Part shown: positions 17,632-25,878 of the stretch, piece after piece
Numbering within the stretch: position 1 is the first letter of the stretch
Layout: every line of letters starts with the position of its first letter
From: Ruegeria halocynthiae
GTDB lineage: Bacteria; Pseudomonadota; Alphaproteobacteria; Rhodobacterales; Rhodobacteraceae
Reading direction: 5' to 3'
NCBI RefSeq assembly: GCF_000743705.1
Contig: NZ_JQEZ01000003.1
Coordinates: 124,014 to 188,013, forward strand
DNA: 64,000 nucleotides
Position numbers and translations under genes: made by a program
Notes under the pieces: model-generated
What the model saw: only the letters and a program-made list of their open reading frames with translations
Databases searched by the model: none
Told to the model about the DNA's origin: nothing

Positions 17632-18007
17632 TAGACACCGCCAACGTAGCGCTTCAGAGAAACAGAACGCTTTGAACGATCAACAATTGCAAGTTCAAAA
17701 GCTATAGATCTGGGGTAACGTTCAAGAGTACCGTCACCGTAACTTCGCTGTCTGAGTGCGTTAAGCAAACCGCTAGACTTAACATTGCATAGGTTATCAA
17801 TGCAGCGGGCTCCCGCGAAGACCAGAGCGCGTTGTCCTCAGCCTCTCCAAAGGAAATTAGCCATGTCACGCTTTAGTGCCGCCCATGGGTTTTCTTGTCT
17901 GCTATCGCTCTCGCAGCTACCGTTATGTTCTGGCTATGGAACAAAATGAATTCGGGACCTAAGCCACCTTTTTTTATCAAGATTTTCCCGGTTTTTTAGG
18001 CAGGAGC
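17632..18007 (+). other. Intergenic stretch with a possible broken small membrane-protein gene
   Basis: The only coding-like signal is AAAGGA at 17849 followed by ATG 17863 (MSRFSAAHG...). Reading must shift once to enter FLSAIALAATVMFWLWN followed by KMNSGPKPP, a convincing single transmembrane helix ending at the TAG at 17997-17999. As it stands the two halves are in different frames. It is either a decayed small membrane protein of about 45 aa or chance. A 6-bp inverted repeat GTTAAG/CTTAAC lies upstream, around 17760-17785. Confidence 0.3.
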
Positions 18008-19051
18008 TCAGTGTTGTTCGATCGAACTCTCCCAAGCGTCGATAAAACGAAGTCTTTTTAGTTTATCCAGAAATACCAAAAGGTTGGGTCCAAGTTTGAT
18101 CGTATTCAGGGATTCACCACCCGTCAGGTTCGACCCTTTGATCGAAGAAAACCCGGTTGCGTCAATAATGTCTGGATGCTTGTCGAGATTGGCCAGAAAA
18201 TCGATCATCTTGCCCGAGACAGCAGCGTTTTTCGACGTCGCAGGAATGAGTGCCGTTCGCACCATGATCGTCGAGAAATCGGTGAGGCTTACAACCTGAA
18301 CGTTTTGTTCAAGCGGGCTGGTTTGGGCGTTCGAATAGCTGCCGAGGACGTTGTAGGCGATTGCAAGTTCGCCACTTTCGACTCTCGCGATCATGTCTGA
18401 AGAGCAACAGAAAAGGCGCACGTCCAGTTGTCCCATAAGTTCCATCAACTGCCAGAAGCTCTCTGAGCTACGGGAATCCTGGGTGGCAAAAAGATAACCA
18501 AGTCCAGATGATCGTATGTCATAAGTGCCAATTTTACCCCGGAAACGTTCTGGGTTTTCTCGTAATATCCGGATCAGATCGGATCGGTTTGACGGGACAG
18601 GCAACCCATCCAAGGCCACCTTTGAAATCAACAACACGGCCGGTTCCATTGTGAATGCGAAAATCTGATTTCGCCAACCAGCCCAGTCCGGTAGCCCGGT
18701 AATCTGGCTAGAGTCGTACGACTGAGCATAGCCGTCATTGACAAGCTTGGTTTGCAGGTCCATCGCCGACGAAATCACCAGATCGAACCGGCCGCTATCC
18801 GTGTAAACGGCGTTAAACACTTCAAGGCTGCTTGCTACGGTATAATGCACTGATATTTCGGGGTTATCATGCTGAAACCCGGTGATGATCGGTGTAAAAA
18901 TATCCAGGTCTGCAGTTGAAAGTATATGCAACTCTGCACCGTCAAAAACAGCGGGAAAGTGCTTTTCTGCCTCGATGTCAAGAGACTGCGCGGGGCGCGC
19001 CAACACGATAAGAACAACAGCTAGGAGGTTGGCAATATGATGGAAACGCAT
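18008..19051 (-). CDS. Periplasmic SBP-like protein linked to the Tct two-component system
   Basis: 347 aa; signal peptide (HHIANLLAVVLIVLARPAQS) then a type II periplasmic-binding fold of the iron/ABC-SBP kind (LHILSTADLDIFTPIITGFQ, FDLVISSAMDLQTKL, TGLPDWAGWRNQIFAF). No cognate ABC permease or ATPase is nearby. The gene overlaps the 3' end of the sensor kinase gene by 31 nt, so the two are co-translated. This arrangement (response regulator, kinase, SBP) is seen with TctE-type kinases. The protein is likely to bind ligand in the periplasm and present it to the kinase sensor domain rather than feed a transporter. That role is inference. Confidence 0.8.
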   Translation of the reverse strand: MRFHHIANLLAVVLIVLARPAQSLDIEAEKHFPAVFDGAELHILSTADLDIFTPIITGFQHDNPEISVHYTVASSLEVFNAVYTDSGRFDLVISSAMDLQTKLVNDGYAQSYDSSQITGLPDWAGWRNQIFAFTMEPAVLLISKVALDGLPVPSNRSDLIRILRENPERFRGKIGTYDIRSSGLGYLFATQDSRSSESFWQLMELMGQLDVRLFCCSSDMIARVESGELAIAYNVLGSYSNAQTSPLEQNVQVVSLTDFSTIMVRTALIPATSKNAAVSGKMIDFLANLDKHPDIIDATGFSSIKGSNLTGGESLNTIKLGPNLLVFLDKLKRLRFIDAWESSIEQH

Positions 19052-20403
19052 GCGCCCTCTCCTTCCTTGGAATTCTCGATTTCAAGCTGACCCGCATGAG
19101 CAACGAGAACATCTGAAACGATTGTTAACCCCAGGCCCGAACCGATTGTACCCTCGGCATTGGATCCCCTGGTGAACCGGTCTGCCAGCCCCTCGATTTC
19201 TGCCACTGGGAAACCTGTCCCTTCGTCCTCAACCGATATCCGAATCCAATCTCCGTCGCTTTCCGCTGAAACCGTGACACAGGTATCGTGCGGTGAGTAT
19301 TTGATTGCATTGTCCAGAACATTGCCCAACGCGCTTTCCAACAGCACAGGATCACCGGCACATATCAGGTTCTCGGCTGGGCCTTGGAAGGAAATACCAA
19401 TCCCCTTCATCTCAGCCACCGGTAAAAGCCGGTCGAGAACAGCTTCGATCAATGCTGTCACAGGAACTTCCTGGCGCTGCAAATGATCAGTTCGAAACCC
19501 GACGGTCGCATGATCGAGAATCTGGCGCGCCGAACGAGAGGTTTCTTCTGCAGCTTCAATGATTTCGCGAATTGCACGTCGGCTTTGCGTGGATTTGGTC
19601 GTGCGCAGCGCGATTTCCGCATTTGTTTGCACCAGCGCCATGGGCGTGCGGATGCGGTGCGCAGCTTCTGCAATGAAATCTTCGGACCGGTCAAGCGCCT
19701 TACTGAAGCGCACCATCAGGCGATTAAGCGCGGTAACCAGCGGTGCGATCTCGGAAGGTACTTTTTCGTTGACCGGGCGCAAATCCCGGGGGCCACGTCT
19801 TTCAACGGCAGTTGAAACGTCTTGCAATGGCCGTATGGCTGATTGTGCGGCGAGCAGCACCAAAACCACAGCAGTCGCAAAGAAGGCGATGCCCACGGCG
19901 GTTGCGATCGTGCGAACCCCCGAGGTTACCTCGTTGAACCCCGATCGTGTCTGGGCGACAGACACAACAGCGCCAACGGACCTTTCCAAGGTGCTAAGCG
20001 GCCGGATGACACTTGCAATCCGAATTTCCGCGCCCCGATATTGTGTCGACGAAAAGGACGGTTGGCCGACACTTTCCGGCACAAGCTCAACAGGTAGGTC
20101 TTCGTACCCGGTTACGGCTTCACCCCCGACATCAATACGATAGAACACACGATCATCGCTTAGCGCGCCAAGCATCGAGAACGCAGAATATGGGATGTCC
20201 ACCACCAGTTCACCGCTTTCAGATCGGATCGCATCCGCGATTGATGTCGCAGCAGAGGCCAGAACCTGATCCTGGGTAATTTGCGCAGTGTTTTCGCCAA
20301 TAACCTTGACCGAATAGGCAAATAAAACCGATAGAAGGGCCGCGACGATTGAAAGTTGAAAAACAAGCCGCCTGCGGATGGAATGTGTGGTCAGGATGTT
20401 CAT
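19021..20403 (-). CDS. tctE: Sensor histidine kinase, TctE-like
   Basis: 460 aa. TM1 spans about 15-31 and TM2 about 166-187, framing a periplasmic sensor region of about 135 residues that resembles the two-component N-terminal domain of TctE kinases. A HAMP-like linker (190-230) follows, then the H-box EAAHRIRTPM with phospho-accepting His249, the N-box NVLDNAIKYSP, the G1 box VEDEGTGF and the G2 box GSGLGLTI. The start overlaps the stop of the response regulator (ATGA). It probably senses a tricarboxylate-like ligand and phosphorylates the OmpR-type regulator upstream to induce tctCBA. The symbol is by analogy and the actual ligand may differ. Confidence 0.9.
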   Translation of the reverse strand: MNILTTHSIRRRLVFQLSIVAALLSVLFAYSVKVIGENTAQITQDQVLASAATSIADAIRSESGELVVDIPYSAFSMLGALSDDRVFYRIDVGGEAVTGYEDLPVELVPESVGQPSFSSTQYRGAEIRIASVIRPLSTLERSVGAVVSVAQTRSGFNEVTSGVRTIATAVGIAFFATAVVLVLLAAQSAIRPLQDVSTAVERRGPRDLRPVNEKVPSEIAPLVTALNRLMVRFSKALDRSEDFIAEAAHRIRTPMALVQTNAEIALRTTKSTQSRRAIREIIEAAEETSRSARQILDHATVGFRTDHLQRQEVPVTALIEAVLDRLLPVAEMKGIGISFQGPAENLICAGDPVLLESALGNVLDNAIKYSPHDTCVTVSAESDGDWIRISVEDEGTGFPVAEIEGLADRFTRGSNAEGTIGSGLGLTIVSDVLVAHAGQLEIENSKEGEGACVSIILPTS

Positions 20404-21068
20404 TCACAAATGTTTAACCGATAGCCACGCCCGCGCACAGTTTCGATTTCCAGGTTGGACTGTGCCAGCTTTTTGCGCAGCCTGCCGATGTAAACTTCGA
20501 CGGCATTGTCGGACCCTTCGGACCCGAAGGCAAAAAGCCTGTCCAGCAAAAACGACTTTGATTGTAACCTGCCGGGGGCAGAGAACAGCGCCTCGAAAAG
20601 ACGAAGTTCCTGATTGCGCAGAGAGGTCGATTTTCCCTCGATGCTCAGCGTACCTTCCAGGGTGTCAAATTCGACATTGCCTAGCGCGGTTTTGTTTGAT
20701 GCATCACCGCGCTTGCGCCGCAAGACCGCGCGGCAACGCGCCTCCAACTCGGCAAACGCAAATGGCTTGACGATAAAATCATCCGCACCAGCGTCAAGCG
20801 TTTCAATTCTGTCGGTCAGTTCCGAGCGAGCCGTGATGACAATGACGGGGCTTTTGTCGGCCCTCGCCCGAAGTGATTTCAGCAAATCCCACCCATGCCC
20901 GTCCGGTAACGTCAGATCCAGCAATATCATGTCATATTCGGTAGAGTGCAGCATCGCCTCGGCCGCGCCGATATCGGAAACGGAATCCACCACGTGCCCA
21001 TCCAGCACCAAGCGTTCCGAGATTGCTCTGGATAGCTTTTCGCTGTCTTCGACCAGCAGGAACCGCAT
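20400..21068 (-). CDS. tctD: OmpR-family response regulator, TctD-like
   Basis: 222 aa. Receiver domain: acidic pocket LLVEDSE, phospho-acceptor Asp51 in MILLDLTLPDG, Thr in VIVITARSEL, and Lys in DDFIVKPFAF. C-terminal winged helix: SLRNQELRLFEALFSAPG, and recognition helix SDNAVEVYIGRLRKKL. First gene of a three-gene unit (regulator-kinase-SBP) divergent from tctCBA. Two inverted copies of an 18-bp element, each made of 11-bp-spaced half-sites as OmpR-type regulators prefer, lie between it and tctC. Confidence 0.92.
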   Translation of the reverse strand: MRFLLVEDSEKLSRAISERLVLDGHVVDSVSDIGAAEAMLHSTEYDMILLDLTLPDGHGWDLLKSLRARADKSPVIVITARSELTDRIETLDAGADDFIVKPFAFAELEARCRAVLRRKRGDASNKTALGNVEFDTLEGTLSIEGKSTSLRNQELRLFEALFSAPGRLQSKSFLLDRLFAFGSEGSDNAVEVYIGRLRKKLAQSNLEIETVRGRGYRLNICE

Positions 21069-21201
21069 TTCTTTGCTCCAAATTTGTCAGATCAGAACGT
21101 CTGCAGGGCCACGCCTGGGTGGATACAAGCAATACTATCGCTGCATTCCATGCGCATGCCCGGGTTCTGTCAACCGTACACAATTGCAGGGTACATTCAT
21201 C

Positions 21202-21219
21202 ACCTGACAATTACCTGTC
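21202..21219 (-). promoter_or_regulatory. Candidate TctD operator, copy 1
   Basis: Minus-strand reading GACAGG-TAATT-GTCAGGT: direct half-sites G(A/T)CAGG spaced 11 bp apart. 15 of 18 positions match copy 2, which is inverted relative to it. About 135 bp upstream of the response-regulator start. Confidence 0.55.
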
Positions 21220-21258
21220 GCGTCGGTTCAACTCAATAAATTGACGAAATCAGGGCGC

Positions 21259-21276
21259 GACAGGAGTTTGTCAGGT
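21259..21276 (+). promoter_or_regulatory. Candidate TctD operator, copy 2
   Basis: GACAGG-AGTTT-GTCAGGT, the same 11-bp-period direct repeat as copy 1 in the opposite orientation; about 80 bp upstream of the tctC start codon, a position suited to activation. Confidence 0.55.
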
Positions 21277-21354
21277 TCCACACGTAAGATTAAGGCCTCG
21301 CGACTGAAACGCCATAGAATACAGACGTTTCATGATAACAAATGGGAGGAAACC

Positions 21355-22338
21355 GTGAAGAAAATTCACTTTACCCGGCGCATTGCTTTGGCCGCCGCAG
21401 CATCACTGGCGCTTGTGGCGCCCGGATTTGCAGATGATCAAAAGGTTTTGGACAGCATCCATTTCCTCATTCCCGGCGGCGCAGGCGGCGGATGGGACGG
21501 AACCGCCCGCGGCACTGGCGAAGCACTGACCAAATCCGGCCTCGTTGGTACGGCTTCCTATGAAAACATGTCAGGCGGCGGTGGCGGGAAGGCCATTGGG
21601 TTCCTGATTGAAAACGCCGACAGCAACCACGGAACACTCATGGTCAATTCGACACCGATCGTGATCCGGTCGCTGACAGGTGTGTTTCCGCATAACTTTC
21701 GCGACCTGACTTTGGTTTCGGGAACGATCGGGGACTATGCGGCGCTTGTTGTCGGTAAAGACAGCCCGATCAACTCGATGGACGATTTGCTTGCCGCCTA
21801 CGACGCTGATCCATCCAGCACCGCCATCGGTGGTGGCTCCGTACCTGGGGGCATGGATCATCTTGTTGCGGCCATGGTCATGGAAGCGGCTGGCAAGGAT
21901 GCACTTGGCGTCAAGTACATTCCCTATGACGCAGGCGGAAAGGCCATGGCGGCCCTTTTATCCGGGGAGATTGCGGCGCTTTCAACCGGCTTTTCCGAAG
22001 CGGTCGATCTTGCAAATGCAGGCGAAGTCAAAATCATCGGTGTGACATCGGATGAGCGCGTCCCTGCGGCACCAGACGCAATGACCATGAAAGAGCAGGG
22101 GATCGATACGACCTTTGTCAACTGGCGTGGATTCTTCGGGGCACCCGGGCTGCCAGCAGAACAGCTGGCCGAATATCAGGACGCGATCGCAAAAATGTAC
22201 GACACACCTGAATGGGAAGAAGTACGTGCGCGCAACGGATGGGTGAACATCCACAATTCGGGCGATGACTTCCAGTCATTCCTGGAAGCTCAGGAACAGG
22301 CCATCGGCGACCTGATGAAAAAGCTGGGCTTTCTCTAA
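21355..22338 (+). CDS. tctC: Tripartite tricarboxylate transporter substrate-binding protein (Bug/TctC family)
   Basis: 327 aa. GTG start chosen at 21355 because GGGAGGAAACC precedes it and it opens directly on a signal peptide (KKIHFTRRIALAAAASLALVAPGFA). An open extension to 21241 would run through the operator copy. The mature part has the Bug-family fold: HFLIPGGAGGGWDGTARGTG, YENMSGGGGGKAIGFL, YDAGGKAMAALLSGEIAAL. It delivers a carboxylic acid to the TctAB membrane complex. First gene of tctCBA; a perfect hairpin follows. Confidence 0.92.
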   Translation: MKKIHFTRRIALAAAASLALVAPGFADDQKVLDSIHFLIPGGAGGGWDGTARGTGEALTKSGLVGTASYENMSGGGGGKAIGFLIENADSNHGTLMVNSTPIVIRSLTGVFPHNFRDLTLVSGTIGDYAALVVGKDSPINSMDDLLAAYDADPSSTAIGGGSVPGGMDHLVAAMVMEAAGKDALGVKYIPYDAGGKAMAALLSGEIAALSTGFSEAVDLANAGEVKIIGVTSDERVPAAPDAMTMKEQGIDTTFVNWRGFFGAPGLPAEQLAEYQDAIAKMYDTPEWEEVRARNGWVNIHNSGDDFQSFLEAQEQAIGDLMKKLGFL

Positions 22339-22358
22339 GATCGGTCAAATGTGAACTT

Positions 22359-22383
22359 GGCAAAGCGGCCCCCCCGCTTTGCC
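22359..22383 (+). terminator. Perfect 10-bp hairpin 3' of tctC
   Basis: GGCAAAGCGG-CCCCC-CCGCTTTGCC, 5-nt loop, immediately before the tctB ribosome binding site. No T-tract; a partial terminator or mRNA-stabilising structure is likely. Confidence 0.65.
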
Positions 22384-22404
22384 GCTTCTTTCTGGGAGGA
22401 AACG

Positions 22405-22887
22405 ATGGCGCTGGATCGCTGGATCGCTTTGTTATTGCTCGGGGTTTGCCTGGTTTATGGGTATACAGCCTGGTTCACAATGGATGCTCAGCTTGCTCCT
22501 TTCATGCAGCGAAACCCAATCTGGCCCAGCACATTTCCAAAAGTGCTGTCGATTTTGGGCGTCGTAGCATCAACCGTAATTCTGTTGGGTTTGGAAAGCA
22601 GCGAGCAAAAGGTCGGTGACATCGATTACCGCCGTCTGGGTGATTATCACCTTGGGCAAGCCCTGCTTCTGCTGGGGTTGATGATAGTCTACGCACTTTC
22701 GTTGCGCCCCGTCGGATTTCTTGTCGCGACATCAGGATTCCTGATCTTGGGGTCATATATTTTGGGCGAACGTAAGTGGCATATCATGGTGCCGATAGCC
22801 GCCGTCGCGGCGGTTTTCGTCTGGTATCTTGTGCAGCAGGTTCTTGGCATCTATATGCGCCCGCTCCCCGGATTTGTTGGAGGCTGA
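22405..22887 (+). CDS. tctB: Tripartite tricarboxylate transporter small membrane subunit
   Basis: 160 aa with four hydrophobic segments (IALLLLGVCLVYGYTAW, VLSILGVVASTVILLGL, LLLLGLMIVYALSL, IAAVAAVFVWYLVQQVLG), the TctB pattern. The start at 22405 follows GGGAGGAAACG; an upstream extension inside the hairpin is rejected. It sits between tctC and tctA, 1 nt before the tctA start. It forms the membrane complex with TctA. Confidence 0.9.
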   Translation: MALDRWIALLLLGVCLVYGYTAWFTMDAQLAPFMQRNPIWPSTFPKVLSILGVVASTVILLGLESSEQKVGDIDYRRLGDYHLGQALLLLGLMIVYALSLRPVGFLVATSGFLILGSYILGERKWHIMVPIAAVAAVFVWYLVQQVLGIYMRPLPGFVGG

Positions 22888-22888
22888 T

Positions 22889-24403
22889 ATGTTAGAGGGA
22901 CTATTAACCGGCCTGCAAACGGCACTTTCAGTGCAAAACCTGCTGATGGTCATCGGCGGGTGTCTGATTGGGACATTCATCGGCATGTTGCCGGGTCTTG
23001 GCCCAATGTCGATTATCGCGATCATGATCCCGGTGGCCATATCCATCGGCGATCCGTCAGCCGCACTGATATTGCTTGCCGGTGTTTACTATGGCGCGAT
23101 CTTTGGCGGTTCCACCTCGTCGATCCTGCTGAATGCACCGGGGGTTGCGGGTACAGTCGCCAGTAGCTTTGATGGGTATCCGATGGCCCGAAAAGGCAAG
23201 GCGGGCAAGGCGTTGACGATTGCAGCGATCTCCAGCTTTGCCGGTGGCTCTATCGGGGCACTTTTGCTGCTGGTATTTGCACCGGCCTTGTCCTCGGTTG
23301 CGCTGCTGTTTCATTCCGCCGAATACTTTGCCTTGATGGTTGTCGGCCTATCGGCGATTGCCGCATTTGCCGGAACCGGTCAGGTGGCCAAGGCGCTGAT
23401 GATGACATTGTTGGGCCTTATCATGGCGACGGTTGGCGAAGGGGCCCTGTTCAATCTGCCGCGCTTTACCATGGGGATTATGGATCTGCAGTCAGGTTTT
23501 GGTTTCATTACCCTGGCGATGGCGATGTTCGCATTACCTGAGGCGCTGTTTTTGGTGCTGAAGCCAAAAGAGCTTGGGGGAAGTGGCGACAGTGAGATCA
23601 AGGATTTGCGGATAAGCCGGTCAGAGGCGAAATCCATCGCACCCGTTATCGGACGTCAATCAATTCAGGGTTTCTTTATCGGCGTTCTACCCGGTGCTGG
23701 TGCAACCATCGCCAGCTTTCTGGGGTATGCGGTTGAACGAAACATCGCGACCAAGGAAGAACAGGAAGAGTTCGGCAAAGGCTCGATCAAGGGTCTGGCA
23801 GCGCCGGAAACGGCAAATAACGCGGCCTGTACCGGATCGTTTGTGCCTCTGTTGACCCTTGGCATTCCCGGCAGCGGCACGACAGCAATTTTGCTTGGCG
23901 CTCTGCTCGCTCTCAACGTTACACCCGGGCCACGCCTGATGATCGACGAACCGCAAATCTTTTGGGCGGTGATCATGTCGATGTTCATCGGCAATCTGGT
24001 TCTGTTGATCCTGAACCTGCCGTTAATCCCCTACATCGCCAAGGTTCTTTCGGTGCCGCGAAATTACCTGATCCCATTCATTCTGTTCTTTACCTTGATG
24101 GGTGCCTACATCGGCCAGAACAACGCCACCGAACTGTTGCTGCTGGTGGTGTTCGGTATCTGCGCAACAGCGCTGAAGTTTGCGGACTATCCGTTGGCAC
24201 CGTTACTTATCGGCTTCATTCTGGGCGGCATGCTAGAGGACAACTTCTCACGCTCCATGCAGCTCTATGATGGAATAGCCTTTATCTGGGAACGCCCGAT
24301 GACACTGGGACTGCTGGTAATCGCTGCGATCCTTGTCATCTTGCCAAGCTACCGCGCCCGCCGGGCAAGGGCGCGGGCAGAAGGCGTCGCAGACGGAGAT
24401 TAA
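22889..24403 (+). CDS. tctA: Tripartite tricarboxylate transporter large membrane subunit
   Basis: 504 aa, about 11-12 hydrophobic segments. The two TctA signature repeats are visible: the N-terminal GMLPGLGPMSIIAIMIPVA and, after the midpoint, VLPGAGATIASFLGYAVER followed by APETANNAACTGSFVPLLTL and IPGSGTTAILLGAL. The ATG at 22889 is preceded by GGAGG and begins 1 nt after the tctB stop; the longer open frame lies within tctB. Energised by the proton gradient in characterised systems. End of the operon; a candidate terminator follows at about 24.47 kb. Confidence 0.93.
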   Translation: MLEGLLTGLQTALSVQNLLMVIGGCLIGTFIGMLPGLGPMSIIAIMIPVAISIGDPSAALILLAGVYYGAIFGGSTSSILLNAPGVAGTVASSFDGYPMARKGKAGKALTIAAISSFAGGSIGALLLLVFAPALSSVALLFHSAEYFALMVVGLSAIAAFAGTGQVAKALMMTLLGLIMATVGEGALFNLPRFTMGIMDLQSGFGFITLAMAMFALPEALFLVLKPKELGGSGDSEIKDLRISRSEAKSIAPVIGRQSIQGFFIGVLPGAGATIASFLGYAVERNIATKEEQEEFGKGSIKGLAAPETANNAACTGSFVPLLTLGIPGSGTTAILLGALLALNVTPGPRLMIDEPQIFWAVIMSMFIGNLVLLILNLPLIPYIAKVLSVPRNYLIPFILFFTLMGAYIGQNNATELLLLVVFGICATALKFADYPLAPLLIGFILGGMLEDNFSRSMQLYDGIAFIWERPMTLGLLVIAAILVILPSYRARRARARAEGVADGD

Positions 24404-24473
24404 GTAATTCTTGGCTCGTCATGAGCAGCCCCATTTGAATGATCCAAATTGAAAGTTAGCGCATAGTGGCAAC

Positions 24474-24503
24474 GGGCGGGTTCCAGAAATGGCAAACCCG
24501 TCC
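24474..24503 (+). terminator. Hairpin after tctCBA
   Basis: GGGCGGGTT ... AACCCGTCC (9-bp stem with one G-T pair) extended inside by CCA-GAAA-TGG. It lies 70 nt past the tctA stop. No T-tract follows, so factor-independent termination is uncertain. Confidence 0.5.
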
Positions 24504-24642
24504 TGGTAAACTTGATCAGTGCCGCCAGCCTCCAGACCGCAATGCTGATGTGGGCCACAGTTCTCGGTGTTTACCTGCGAAACTCCGCCCGTTAGGTTTG
24601 AGCACTGGCTGCTTTCGCGTTGAATCGTTAACAGGATCCTGA

Positions 24643-25878
24643 ATGCCCATTGATCTCTCCGTTGCGCATAGGCTTGCCGCTCCTCCGCGCGTCAAGCGTC
24701 GTACGTTGCGCGTTATCGGTACGGACGTCACCCTTTTGGAAGGTGTCCGGCAAGCGGCCATCGCAGACCTTCAGTTCGACATCGAATATGAATCTCTCGA
24801 CTTTCTAACATGTCAGCGCCGGGCGGCGATGAACCCCGAGCATTATGACATTTACGAGCAGTGTTTTCATAACCTTGATATCGTCTGGTATTGGGGCGCA
24901 CTTCAGCCCATTGATACGCAGCGTATCGCGGAATGGGACAATATCGGTGACCTGTCGAAACTTGGCGGTGTCAGTAAATATATGCGGCAGGGTTATGGCG
25001 ACGCGCCGGTTCGCAAACTCTATGTGCAACCCGATGGTGTTTTGGGGCAGCAACCCATGCAGTTCATCTCGATGTTGCCCACCGCGCATAATGTGGATTC
25101 CTTTGGCTTTGATCGCCGGGTCTTTGGTGACGAAGGGCCAGAGGGCGCAAGCTGGGCCTGGCTTTTGGACAGGCGGGCCAAAGGACGTATTGCCATTGTG
25201 GATGAGCCTGCGATTGGGTTGTTCGATGCCGCCTTGTCGGCCGAGGCCAACGGCGATCTCAGTTTTTCCGATATAGGCAACATGACGGTCGATGAGATCG
25301 ATAGCCTTATGGCGCTGCTGGAAACGCTCAGACAGCGGGGGTTCTTTTGTGACAGTTGGAAATCCGCACAAGATGCCGAGGCCCTACTGCACGCTGACAA
25401 AGTGTCCGCCCAAAGCATGTGGTCGCCCTCATACGGAAATCTGGGGCCGATGCAGGATCACTTTGTTGAAAGCGTACCGCGCGAAGGTTACCGCGCCTGG
25501 CATGGCGGGGCCTCGTTGGCCAGACATCTGACCGGGACCAAGCTGGGCATGGCCTATGAGTACCTCAATTGGTGGCTGACCGGGAAAGCCGGGGCGATCA
25601 TGGCCCGGCAGGGCTATTACATGACGGTTCAGGAAAAGACCCGCCAGTATCTGAGCGAGAACGAGTGGGACTATTGGTATGACGGTCAGGTCGCCCGGTC
25701 GGACCTTGTTGGGACAGAAGGCCAGACAGTTGTTCGTAAGGGGCACCGACGTCCGGGAGGGGCCTACCATGAACGGGTAAGTCGGATTGCGCTTTGGAAC
25801 ACCGTGATGGATGAATACAATTACGCCGCCCGGTCGTGGAACCGATTTATTGCTGCCGTACGCGAGAACCGGTCATGA
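24643..25878 (+). CDS. PotD-like substrate-binding protein WITHOUT signal peptide
   Basis: 411 aa, homologous along its C-terminal half to the exported PotD-like protein encoded at 31450. The shared blocks in order are GYRAWHGGAS / GYRGWSIGVS, QGYYMTV / QGYYSPT, DYWYDGQ / AFWYEGQ and MDEYNYAARSWNRFIAA / PDEYDLLIRKWDEFLSA. The N-terminus (MPIDLSVAHRLAAPPRVKRR) has no hydrophobic core, and a TGA stop lies in frame directly before the ATG, so no upstream signal is possible. The protein should stay in the cytoplasm. The stop overlaps the start of the GntR regulator gene. Inference: it may act as an intracellular ligand receptor or buffer for the regulator rather than as an importer component. Confidence 0.75.
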   Translation: MPIDLSVAHRLAAPPRVKRRTLRVIGTDVTLLEGVRQAAIADLQFDIEYESLDFLTCQRRAAMNPEHYDIYEQCFHNLDIVWYWGALQPIDTQRIAEWDNIGDLSKLGGVSKYMRQGYGDAPVRKLYVQPDGVLGQQPMQFISMLPTAHNVDSFGFDRRVFGDEGPEGASWAWLLDRRAKGRIAIVDEPAIGLFDAALSAEANGDLSFSDIGNMTVDEIDSLMALLETLRQRGFFCDSWKSAQDAEALLHADKVSAQSMWSPSYGNLGPMQDHFVESVPREGYRAWHGGASLARHLTGTKLGMAYEYLNWWLTGKAGAIMARQGYYMTVQEKTRQYLSENEWDYWYDGQVARSDLVGTEGQTVVRKGHRRPGGAYHERVSRIALWNTVMDEYNYAARSWNRFIAAVRENRS

